From the NCBI GenBank assembly GCA_026692825.1, contig JAPLOC010000219.1:1-6172 (forward strand): DNA of 6,172 nt, read 5' to 3'. Origin of the DNA: Planctomycetota bacterium. GTDB lineage: Bacteria; Planctomycetota; Planctomycetia; Planctomycetales; Planctomycetaceae. Made by a program: the position numbers and the translations under genes. A model generated the notes under the pieces. It had not been told where the DNA came from and searched no databases. It saw only the letters and a list, made by a program, of their open reading frames with translations. Within the stretch, counting starts at the first letter, position 1; each line of letters begins with the position of its first letter. Positions 1 to 6,172 of this stretch are shown here, piece after piece.

Positions 1-1
1 C

Positions 2-1648
2 GCGCAACTGTTCGGGCACAGCAGTTCCCGTACTCCCGCCCCTGCCGCCGCTTCCCGCGATAGCGACATCAATCGCGAACTCGCCGACATTTATCGGCGG
101 AACGGGCGCGAGATGCCCGACATGCCAGCCGACTCCGACGACGTGGCCACTCCCCGATCGGCGTCGTCGCGCAATGCCCGGGCGGAAGTCCCGGCACGCG
201 TTTCGCAACCCAAACCCGGCTTCTTCGGCAAACTGTTCGGCAAGGGGCGACAGGCTCCCGCTCCCGAAGATGAGGCTCCTCCCGAACCGCGGCGTCGCCT
301 GTTTGGTTCGCGTTCGCAGGCCGACGCGGACGCCAAGGCGGCCGCCGCTAAGAAGATCGACCCCAAGACCGGGAAAAAGAAGAACTCCGAACTGCTCGAC
401 CCAAAAGAACTGGAACCCTTGCCCCCCCGGTCGGCTGACGCGACGGGTCGGCGCAACACCCTGTCGGCGCCCAAGTCGTCCCGTGAAGGGGCGGTCCGAC
501 GTGAACCAGTCGGTCTGCAACCTGCCGAACAATTCCCCGACGCAGAAGCGCGTCCCAAGTCGCGACCCGGGGTCGTTCCTCCGTCGCCTGATGACGAAGA
601 CGGTTTCTTTGGCGACCCCAAAGAAGATGCGGACGGCGACTCGCTCGATCTGTCTGCCAATTCGCCCCCCAGTCGGCAACGTGGACCCGAAAGCCGCTCG
701 GTGGCTGCGAAGGGCGGGAGTCCCCGCAAGCCCGTCGACGAGGAGTTCGGCTTCACCGAACCGAGGGAAGCGGCGGACGAAGAGAGTTTGGACGAGCCTG
801 CCGACGGCGATGTTCCGGGCGCGGCCCGATCTGAGGCCGACGTCGCCGTGACCGCGCCTCCCGAGGACGAGCCGTTCGAGTCGGCGTTTGATTCCCCCTA
901 CACCGGGGCCAAGATCTCGCCACGCGAGGTCGAATCCCAGCGAGTGGAGGCTGCCGACACGCCGGTGGCCCGATTGGGGGCCACGACCCGTTCTGCCTCC
1001 CCGGCACCTTCGAAAGCCACTGGCACGGTGAACCGTGGCACCGTGTCAAATTCCCCGAAGCAATCCACCGTCGTGGCGAAAGCACCCGCCGCCGACCAAG
1101 ATGACACGCCTCCGTCGGCACTGATCGATGAGACCGACGTGCCGCCCAGCAAATCAGCACGACCCGTGGCGACTCCGGTTGAACGGATTCCCGCGAAGGA
1201 ACAACGAACGGCTCTCAAACCGGTCTCACAAAAGTCCGGAACTGCGGAGACCGACTTCGACTCCGCACCGGGAAGGTCCGTAGCGAAGGCGATGCGTCCC
1301 CAGCGCGGCAGTTCGACTTCGCAGGTGGGATTGATGGGCTATTGCCCCGTCACATTGAAAGACACCCGACAGATGGCCCAGGCGTCTCCAGAATTCGCCT
1401 CGCAGTTTGGCGGCCGGCGCTATGAGTTCGCCTCGGCTGAGGCGAAGCAGGCATTCGACGCCAATCCCCGCCGCTATCTGCCGGCGATGAACGGCCAGGA
1501 TGTGGTGCGGCTCTCGCAAGGAGAACGCGGAATCGAGGGAACACTCGACCACGCAGCCTGGTACCGGGGCAAACTGTACCTGTTCGCCAGCGATGAAACA
1601 CTGCAGGTCTTTGTGAACAGCCCCAGCGATTTTGTGTCGTTCCCGTAG
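2..1648 (+). CDS. Disordered, charged protein with C-terminal duplicated YHS-like domain (5' partial)
   Basis: The frame is open from the first bases of the window, so the true start lies upstream; 548 residues are visible. The ATG at 113 is probably internal, because the preceding 37 codons (including SDINRELADIYRRNGREMPDM) read as normal protein. Residues about 38-440 are low-complexity, rich in Pro, Ala, Ser, Arg, Asp and Glu, with a Lys-rich patch (AKKIDPKTGKKK) and a GFFGKLFGKG segment; this part is likely disordered. Residues about 442-548 form a folded domain: GYCPV (Cys448), then RRYEFASAEAKQAFDANPRRY, then a second half with KLYLFASDETLQVF. This is the duplicated YHS-like pattern I know from many planctomycete proteins; classical YHS domains are linked to metal binding, but only one Cys is visible here. 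Function is unknown. The gene ends with TAG, 63 bases before the next gene on the same strand. I am confident of the coding call and moderately confident of the domain. Confidence 0.88.
   Translation, partial: AQLFGHSSSRTPAPAAASRDSDINRELADIYRRNGREMPDMPADSDDVATPRSASSRNARAEVPARVSQPKPGFFGKLFGKGRQAPAPEDEAPPEPRRRLFGSRSQADADAKAAAAKKIDPKTGKKKNSELLDPKELEPLPPRSADATGRRNTLSAPKSSREGAVRREPVGLQPAEQFPDAEARPKSRPGVVPPSPDDEDGFFGDPKEDADGDSLDLSANSPPSRQRGPESRSVAAKGGSPRKPVDEEFGFTEPREAADEESLDEPADGDVPGAARSEADVAVTAPPEDEPFESAFDSPYTGAKISPREVESQRVEAADTPVARLGATTRSASPAPSKATGTVNRGTVSNSPKQSTVVAKAPAADQDDTPPSALIDETDVPPSKSARPVATPVERIPAKEQRTALKPVSQKSGTAETDFDSAPGRSVAKAMRPQRGSSTSQVGLMGYCPVTLKDTRQMAQASPEFASQFGGRRYEFASAEAKQAFDANPRRYLPAMNGQDVVRLSQGERGIEGTLDHAAWYRGKLYLFASDETLQVFVNSPSDFVSFP
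593..793 (+). repeat. Degenerate acidic peptide repeat inside the YHS-like protein gene
   Basis: Two 19-residue segments encoded at 593-649 and 737-793 align without gaps: DEDGFFGDPKEDADGDSLD and DEEFGFTEPREAADEESLD. Ten of 19 positions are identical and most others are conservative (D/E, K/R). The copies start 144 bases (48 codons) apart, in frame, within the disordered region. They could be an old in-frame duplication or two copies of a short linear motif. Function is unknown. Confidence 0.45.
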
Positions 1649-1711
1649 AATTTCCGACGGCCGACACATACTTGAGTCGCAACCGGATTTGGATTCCAGG
1701 ATTTTTCTCCG

Positions 1712-2395
1712 ATGCCCCCGAGCGTGACCTACACCCCCGGCCCCGACCTGCGGACCGTTCGCACCGGCGACGGCAAGATTCTCGCGGTTCCTGCGGATTG
1801 GGAACTTCTGCCACCCGGTGACCCAGGTCTGACCCGGCGGGTCAAAGCGGCGGGTCCGCACTTCGCGGTTCAGGAGAAGGTGGGACGCAAGCTTTTCTCG
1901 CGCGGCGTGTGGGCACCAGCGGCGACCATCGCCCGGATCCAGGCCGACCTGGACGTGGAACGTTCGACCGAGCAATACGCCCGCAAACAGGAATTGGCCG
2001 CCAAACGGCGGGACAAGGCGCAAACCGCGTATGTCGAGGACTTTTTCGGGGCGGTCGTGGCATTTCTGGCCTTCGATCCAAAGTATGCCGGCCTGGCCCA
2101 ACGGCTGGCGACCGCAGTCACCACGCATGCGACACCTGTTGGCAGCGGAACCGTCGCGCGGACCGAGCGCATTCCGATTGCACAACGGGCCGAGGCGGCC
2201 GTCATCGCGTGGATGCGGCATCAGACAACCGGATACGACTCACTCAAGATTCCACGGATCCGGGGGGAACGCCGGGAGGTACGACGGATGCTCGCGCGGC
2301 GATCGCACGAGTTGCTTGAGCGATATCGCAGGGGAGAAGCGATTCCGGCGAACTGTCCGTTGAAAGTCGCGTTGGGTACAGCCGAGATTTCCTGA
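1712..2395 (+). CDS. DUF2293-like protein of unknown function
   Basis: A complete 227-residue reading frame starts at ATG 1712, with a weak AGGA at 1698-1701 about ten bases upstream, and ends with TGA. There is no signal peptide or membrane segment, so it is probably cytoplasmic. The N-terminal part contains GRKLFSRGVWAPAATI, followed by a charged helix (about residues 75-108) and a helical segment with FLAFDPKYAGLAQRLATAV. The C-terminal part, with QRAEAAVIAWMRHQTTGYDS then GERREVRRMLARRSHELLERYRRG, is strongly reminiscent of DUF2293, where a conserved A-V-I-A-x-x-R-H-x-x-T-x-Y-D core is followed by an Arg-rich helix. That assignment is from memory of the family and not from a search. The high Arg/Lys content would fit nucleic-acid binding, but this is only inference. 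It follows the YHS-like gene by 63 bases and may be co-transcribed with it. Confidence 0.85.
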   Translation: MPPSVTYTPGPDLRTVRTGDGKILAVPADWELLPPGDPGLTRRVKAAGPHFAVQEKVGRKLFSRGVWAPAATIARIQADLDVERSTEQYARKQELAAKRRDKAQTAYVEDFFGAVVAFLAFDPKYAGLAQRLATAVTTHATPVGSGTVARTERIPIAQRAEAAVIAWMRHQTTGYDSLKIPRIRGERREVRRMLARRSHELLERYRRGEAIPANCPLKVALGTAEIS

Positions 2396-2479
2396 TATCG
2401 ACGCCACGCGACATTTCGGCAACCGCGTCGGACTGGCCGGTTCCTCGAGGTGCACGCCCCGCTCGTGTCCAGATTTCGC

Positions 2480-2509
2480 TTGAATCGGGGTTGGACTGTC
2501 CGTCATAAT
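2480..2509 (+). promoter_or_regulatory. Possible sigma70-like promoter upstream of the membrane-anchored TPR-like gene
   Basis: TTGAAT at 2480-2485 and CATAAT at 2504-2509 are separated by 18 bases and match the sigma70 consensus at 4/6 and 5/6 positions. They lie in the 127-base gap before the ATG at 2523. Transcription would start near 2516, leaving almost no leader for ATG 2523 but about 40 bases for ATG 2559. Chance matches of this quality are common, so this is weak. The rest of the gap 2396-2522 shows no convincing hairpin or repeat. Confidence 0.22.
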
Positions 2510-2522
2510 TTCCGGTCAGGTG

Positions 2523-3644
2523 ATGTCAGTCTCGATCTTCAAAAAATTCGACCGGCCCATGAACCAACAGTCAAAGAACTGGGGAAGAGCGGAATGGCAA
2601 GTCTTTAGTGGCTGTTGTGTCGTGTTTTTGTCGATCCTGGGTGCTGCGGTCTGGCAAGCCGTGGCTCCTAGTTTTCCAGGAAGTCAACCACCGGCTAACC
2701 GAGAAGCCCCCCCGCGAGTCGAATTGGCGCAGCCCGACTCCCCCGCACCCACTCCCCTGGAGGAGCGCGCTCCCCTTCCTCCATCGGAGGAGCTCGTGGT
2801 GGGTGAGCCTGCCCGTCCCGAAAGGCCGGCTGACGACCGGCCTCGGGAACCTTCCGGGAATCCGGACGAGAGTCCGTCAATCACGGCGGACGAACCCGAC
2901 GCCTCCTCGTCTGAAATCGCGAGCGACGAAAGTGAGTCCACCCCGAACGTAGCGGACTCCACCGAACCACCGATCTCGCTGGATGATCTTCGCGAACATT
3001 GGCTCGCTCGTTTCGATCCCGCCGACGACGTGCAACTCGCCGCCGAGCGAGAGGCGCTTATCGCAGGCGAACGGCACAACAAAAGCACCGAGCCGGCGAC
3101 GCAATCGCGGATCAATCTGGCGATCCGTGAGTATGTGGCCAAAGGATTTCGAGAAGAGTCGCGGTCCGAGGACGAAGTCGACGAGGCGCTCGGCCGGGCG
3201 CGTAAGGCCGCAGCGGGAGATCCGCGTCTTGAGTTCGCCGAGGGGCTGGTGGCGCAGCGACAGGGAAAAATCGACGCCGCTCTAGCGAGGTTTCAACGGG
3301 CGGCCGATGGAAAATTCCTACCGGCGGCCTTTGCCTGGTTGGCTTTCCACGACGAAATTGGTCAGCCGGATGATGGGCGGACCCTGACCGGCATCCGCCG
3401 GATTGTGCTGCAGTTGAGCCAGGAGCCTGCCGGCCTGACACCAACGTCGATGCAGTACTTCGCCCGGGAACTGGGAGGTTATCGCGAGTGCATCGGCGCG
3501 TGCCGGAATTCAAACGAGTTCAATGAGAAATTGAAGGCGATCGATGAATTGGTGGCCGAGCGCTGGTCCACCAATCTCGTGGAATCCTGGAATTTGGGAC
3601 GCGACCGTATCGCGTCGAGTCGGCAGCGATTGGTCCGACTTTAA
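2523..3644 (+). CDS. Membrane-anchored protein with TPR-like helical domain, apparently truncated by in-frame TAA
   Basis: Numbering from GTG 2520, which immediately precedes ATG 2523, 374 residues are encoded before TAA 3642-3644. Residues about 26-49 form one hydrophobic helix (WQVFSGCCVVFLSILGAAVWQAV) after a basic N-terminus, typical of an uncleaved signal anchor with the rest outside the cytoplasm. Residues 50-150 are a Pro/Glu/Asp/Ser-rich linker. From about 153 onward the protein is helical; residues 219-275 (EALGRARKAAAGDPRLEFAEGL, then GKIDAALARFQRAADG) look like one or two TPR-like hairpins. The end (RDRIASSRQRLVRL) looks like the first turns of a coiled coil cut off by the stop. 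ATG 2523 has AGG only two bases upstream; ATG 2559 (M14) is an alternative start that keeps the anchor. The same frame continues after the stop as coding-like sequence up to 4343, so this is probably the front part of a 607-codon gene. No named family is recognised; function is unknown. Confidence 0.75.
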   Translation: MSVSIFKKFDRPMNQQSKNWGRAEWQVFSGCCVVFLSILGAAVWQAVAPSFPGSQPPANREAPPRVELAQPDSPAPTPLEERAPLPPSEELVVGEPARPERPADDRPREPSGNPDESPSITADEPDASSSEIASDESESTPNVADSTEPPISLDDLREHWLARFDPADDVQLAAEREALIAGERHNKSTEPATQSRINLAIREYVAKGFREESRSEDEVDEALGRARKAAAGDPRLEFAEGLVAQRQGKIDAALARFQRAADGKFLPAAFAWLAFHDEIGQPDDGRTLTGIRRIVLQLSQEPAGLTPTSMQYFARELGGYRECIGACRNSNEFNEKLKAIDELVAERWSTNLVESWNLGRDRIASSRQRLVRL

Positions 3645-4343
3645 CAAGCCGACTCCGAGTCACTGGCAAGCGTCGTTCGTACGCACCTGGATCATTTGAA
3701 CGCCGGCTTGACCGCCGCCGAAAAGGAAGCAGCTCAGTCGGAAGACGAGTTGAATGACTCGAAGTCCGAAGAGGAATCGGCGGGAAAGCAGTTGCTCGCC
3801 GCCATTCGAAAGGACCAGACCCATGCGAAGGCGCTCGTCCGGCAGGGCGCTCTGCTCCGGCAGGATTCCAGATCATTGTCGATTCCCCGCAAGACCGCGC
3901 AGCGCATCATTGGCACCCGCAGGGTCCGCCGGCGCGTCAAAGGGAGCCGTTCCGGGAAGAACGGTGACAGAACAGAATACGAAACGGTGGAAGAACCAAT
4001 CTATGAGTGGTATGAACCCGACAACGTCCGCGACGAGCGATTGCAACGTCTTGCCCGGGTCGAACAACAGCTCCGCGAGGTGGGGTCGGCCCATGCGGGG
4101 CTGATCCAGAACATTCGCACGGCGGAGGAGGAACGCAAGCGGTTGAAACTCGACACCAAGCAAGACAGTCAGGAGTTTCGCGGGCGTCGCAATCGTCATT
4201 CGCAATTGAAGGAGACGATCGAAGAAGTTTCGATTCACGCTCCGACGCCAGAGAACATCGACCGCTGGATGAGCGATCCAGGCTACTGGGTCCGGTTTGA
4301 GCCGGAACAATGGAAGGACCGCCTGATGAGTGTCCTCAAGTGA
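3645..4343 (+). CDS. Coiled-coil C-terminal half of the interrupted membrane protein
   Basis: This stretch continues the frame of the upstream TPR-like gene straight after its TAA and ends with TGA at 4341-4343. The only plausible initiator near its front is TTG 3696, without a convincing ribosome binding site; the first in-frame ATG is close to the 3' end, so independent translation is doubtful. The product is soluble, highly charged and mostly helical. In continuous numbering (stop codon = 375), about 376-440 is a coiled coil rich in Glu, Lys and Ala. Residues 464-499 break the helix with a basic run (TRRVRRRVKGSRSGKNG) followed by an acidic/aromatic run (TEYETVEEPIYEWYEP). Residues about 503-575 are a second coiled coil (RLARVEQQLREVG, TAEEERKRLKLD). 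A short tail, PGYWVRFEPEQWKDRLMSVL, ends the protein. The 85 bases after the stop, before the convergent hydrolase stop codon, show no clear terminator. Confidence 0.6.
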   Translation, partial: QADSESLASVVRTHLDHLNAGLTAAEKEAAQSEDELNDSKSEEESAGKQLLAAIRKDQTHAKALVRQGALLRQDSRSLSIPRKTAQRIIGTRRVRRRVKGSRSGKNGDRTEYETVEEPIYEWYEPDNVRDERLQRLARVEQQLREVGSAHAGLIQNIRTAEEERKRLKLDTKQDSQEFRGRRNRHSQLKETIEEVSIHAPTPENIDRWMSDPGYWVRFEPEQWKDRLMSVLK

Positions 4344-4428
4344 GGCCGGCGTGAAGTCGGGGAAACTGCACGGTGAGTCGGCTGGTCGATTGTGAAATTG
4401 CCAAGACCTTGCAGGCGCCGTTTTCTCC

Positions 4429-6171
4429 TTAGTGCTTCGTGGGCCAGTTCAAATGCCGATGCAGAAACCGAAACGTTCCCTCTCCGTGGATCGTGTGCGG
4501 TCCGTCAAAAAACTCGATCTCCGCTCGGTCGCCAATCTTCAGCAGATCGTAATGTCGGCGGACTTTGCCGAATTCGCCGGCCACCCATTCCGTCGGCTGT
4601 CCCCCGTCGCGATGCCCGGCCTCCACCATGAATGGTCGCGGCGACATCAACAGCGCCAGTTCGGCATAACTGGCGACGTGCGCCATGTTCCACTCGGGAA
4701 TCTCATGCTCGATTGTGAACAAATAACTGAACGGTTCCTCGTTCGAGGCGATCGTACGGACCCAGTCTGTGAAGTCCCCAGAACAAATCGACAGGCAGTA
4801 CCCGTCGACCAGCGGCGGGACACGCATCGCGGTCTTCCCGCCGTACGACAGTCCATAAAATCCAATCCGCCGCGCGTCGACACAGTCGAGTGTCGCCAGC
4901 CAGTCCAGCGTCGTGGCGTGCTGCGCGATGATGTAGCTGAACAGCGTCCGCTGCAGAGGGTGCGACATCCTTTGCAGGACGCGAAAGTTCTCCCCACCAC
5001 GACAGGGATTCTGCGGGGCAAAGACCAGAAATCCGCGCCGGGCCAATTCGTCGGCGAACGCTTTGTAGTAGCCGAACGGTTTTGGGTCGCGGGAAATCGT
5101 GTCCATCGGCACTCCTTCGAGTCCATGCTGACAGACCACCAGGGGACGCTTCTCGCCCGGTTTCAGATCCTTGGGCAGCAACAGAATTCCCGCCGCGATC
5201 ACGTCGTCGGCGACGTCCAAAACAACTTCGTATCCCGTGTAGGCGTCGGTTTCCAGAACAACACGGGAGCGGGGTTTCACCGGCTGTGGCGACACTGGCA
5301 GTCGGCCGATCAGTTCGTCGTGAACCCAGTCGCGTAGCGCTCCGCGCGATTGCTCCCACTCGGCAACCGTATTCCAATTCACTCGCCACTTGCCGTCGCG
5401 CGTCTGGTGACCCTGTCGCAACACGCTCTGCACATGAACCTGGAGTTCGTCCATCTGCCTTCGCTGCCGGGCGGAACTGTCGAACAGACTCACTTCCGAT
5501 TGCGCGACCACGTCGCGCCGCCAGGGACGGAGCGGAGCATCCACAACAATCCCCAAACCCGCCGCGAACTGTCGGATTGCCGACTCCGAACCCGGGGAGT
5601 TCTGCCCCGTCTCACCGCTCTGGGCCAAGATCAGTTCCTGCGACTTCCCCGCGCGCTCGTAGAACCCTTGTGCCAGGTTGTATTCCCGCTCCACTGAGCC
5701 GAGATCGATGGCGGCGATTCGTCCGGGGGCGGCGCTCTCCCGACGACCGTTCCGCCCCGGCGGAGGACCGGCGACCAGGGGAACACCGCACGCCTCAATC
5801 ACCAGTCGTCGCGGCGCGACCAAGCCGGCCAGATCCGCATCGCCAAACTCTGTCAGCAGTCCCCAGACGTCGCGGTAGATTGGTTCCTGCCAGACCCCTT
5901 CCCGTTCCTGGAAATAGCCACTGACGAGACACGATTGAATCCGGGAATCGATCGCTGCGGAATAGAGGGCGAGTAGTCCCCCTTCCCCGATCCCCGCGAC
6001 TCCGATGGGAAAGAGGCCGCGCGAGGTTGATTTCGCGTCGCGATTCGCGAACTGTTCCAGGAGGTCGACCGCAGCGAGTGTCTTTTGGACTTCATAACCG
6101 ACAATATGCCGCCCGACCTCGAACGCCTGCCTCTGGATAAACTCGCGGTGCGGCTGATTCGGGTAACCGAC
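4429..6171 (-). CDS. Tandem alpha/beta-hydrolase (esterase-like), 5' partial, N-terminal domain probably inactive
   Basis: On the minus strand the frame is open to the window edge, giving 580 visible residues ending at TAA 4431-4429; the TTG at 5823 is internal, since 116 normal codons precede it. The protein has two alpha/beta-hydrolase units. The first (to about residue 207) has VAGIGEGGLLALYSAA at the nucleophile elbow, with Glu63 where Ser is expected, and no His in the expected late loop (SGETGQNSPGSES, 185-197). A helical linker follows (about 215-290). The second unit (about 300-580) looks active: oxyanion-type HG at 349-350 (CQHGLEG), Ser442 in GLSYGG, acid candidates Asp522 or Glu517 (VEAGHRDGG), and His559 or His562 in GPHTIHGEG. 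This resembles the dienelactone hydrolase/acetyl xylan esterase-like proteins of planctomycetes, so a carboxyl-ester substrate, perhaps on a polysaccharide, is plausible but unproven. Any signal peptide would lie outside the window. The gene converges on the coiled-coil gene. Confidence 0.9.
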   Translation of the reverse strand, partial: VGYPNQPHREFIQRQAFEVGRHIVGYEVQKTLAAVDLLEQFANRDAKSTSRGLFPIGVAGIGEGGLLALYSAAIDSRIQSCLVSGYFQEREGVWQEPIYRDVWGLLTEFGDADLAGLVAPRRLVIEACGVPLVAGPPPGRNGRRESAAPGRIAAIDLGSVEREYNLAQGFYERAGKSQELILAQSGETGQNSPGSESAIRQFAAGLGIVVDAPLRPWRRDVVAQSEVSLFDSSARQRRQMDELQVHVQSVLRQGHQTRDGKWRVNWNTVAEWEQSRGALRDWVHDELIGRLPVSPQPVKPRSRVVLETDAYTGYEVVLDVADDVIAAGILLLPKDLKPGEKRPLVVCQHGLEGVPMDTISRDPKPFGYYKAFADELARRGFLVFAPQNPCRGGENFRVLQRMSHPLQRTLFSYIIAQHATTLDWLATLDCVDARRIGFYGLSYGGKTAMRVPPLVDGYCLSICSGDFTDWVRTIASNEEPFSYLFTIEHEIPEWNMAHVASYAELALLMSPRPFMVEAGHRDGGQPTEWVAGEFGKVRRHYDLLKIGDRAEIEFFDGPHTIHGEGTFRFLHRHLNWPTKH

Positions 6172-6172
6172 G

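Larger units (their letters stand above)
2523..4343 (+). pseudogene. Whole interrupted gene: anchor, linker, TPR-like region and coiled coil, split by TAA 3642-3644
   Basis: The two reading frames 2523-3644 and 3645-4343 share one frame and are separated only by the TAA. Codons on both sides read as one continuous helix: SRQRLVRL-stop-QADSESLASVVRTHL. A single base change would restore the frame, for example CAA (Gln), which fits the surrounding charged/polar helix and the next codon, also CAA. Repaired, the protein has 607 codons counted from 2520. The break may be a real nonsense mutation, a sequencing error or a read-through site; the sequence cannot distinguish these. Reassignment of TAA is unlikely, because the convergent hydrolase gene ends in TAA at 4431-4429. 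Confidence 0.55.

Noticed and set aside
113..115. ATG 113 as the true start of the YHS-like gene, and TTG 5823 as the start of the hydrolase
   Set aside because: In both cases the frame stays open and protein-like to the window edge (37 and 116 codons), and in the hydrolase the upstream codons include the GIGEGG elbow of the first domain.
91..756. Open minus-strand frame of 221 residues, Ser/Gly/Arg-rich
   Set aside because: It lies antisense to the YHS-like protein gene. Its low-complexity composition is what the reverse strand of GC-rich, Asp/Glu/Pro-coding sequence gives, and it has no recognisable domain.
1226..2221. Long minus-strand open frame of 331 residues
   Set aside because: It runs antisense across two supported plus-strand genes and the gap between them, with no family motif. 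The opposite strand carries the conserved YHS-like and DUF2293-like sequences.
3642..3644. Reassignment of TAA to a sense codon in this organism
   Set aside because: The convergent hydrolase gene ends in TAA at 4431-4429 right after a natural C-terminus, so TAA works as a stop here.
4414..4424. GGCGCC palindrome followed by TTTT as a terminator between the convergent genes
   Set aside because: The palindrome is six bases with no room for a loop, and I could not extend it into a stem. It is unlikely to form a terminator hairpin.
4432..5337. Long plus-strand open frame of 301 residues, with another at 5082-5924
   Set aside because: Both are antisense to the tandem hydrolase, whose frame holds GLSYGG and the His loop. 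Long antisense frames are expected in GC-rich coding DNA.

Overview
The window looks like chromosomal DNA of a planctomycete. It is GC-rich and holds loosely spaced genes. Three family signatures I associate with Planctomycetes occur together: a C-terminal YHS-like domain (GYCPV...YEFASAEAK...YLFAS) behind a long disordered, charged region, a DUF2293-type protein, and a tandem alpha/beta-hydrolase whose first domain carries GIGEGG in place of a G-x-S-x-G nucleophile elbow. This taxonomic call is inference from protein style; no marker gene is present.

Layout. (1) Positions 2-1648, plus strand: a large protein with its 5' end outside the window, low-complexity for most of its length, ending in a duplicated YHS-like domain. 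(2) 1712-2395, plus: a 227-residue DUF2293-like protein of unknown function. (3) 2523-4343, plus: what appears to be one gene cut by an in-frame TAA at 3642-3644. The upstream part encodes a single-pass membrane anchor, a Pro/acidic linker and a TPR-like helical region; the downstream part, in the same frame, encodes a coiled-coil protein with a charged insertion and has no convincing start of its own. (4) 4429-6171, minus strand, 5' end outside the window: a large two-domain alpha/beta-hydrolase (esterase-like), convergent with gene 3.

The three plus-strand genes may be co-transcribed (gaps of 63 and about 127 bases), but their products do not point to a shared pathway. The hydrolase is a separate unit transcribed towards them, with 85 bases between the two stop codons. 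I found no RNA genes, insertion sequences, CRISPR arrays or phage genes.

The observations most worth a second look are the nonsense codon that splits gene 3 and the apparently inactivated first half of the tandem hydrolase. I did not find evidence of a novel multi-gene system here; the window reads as ordinary planctomycete chromosome with poorly characterised proteins.
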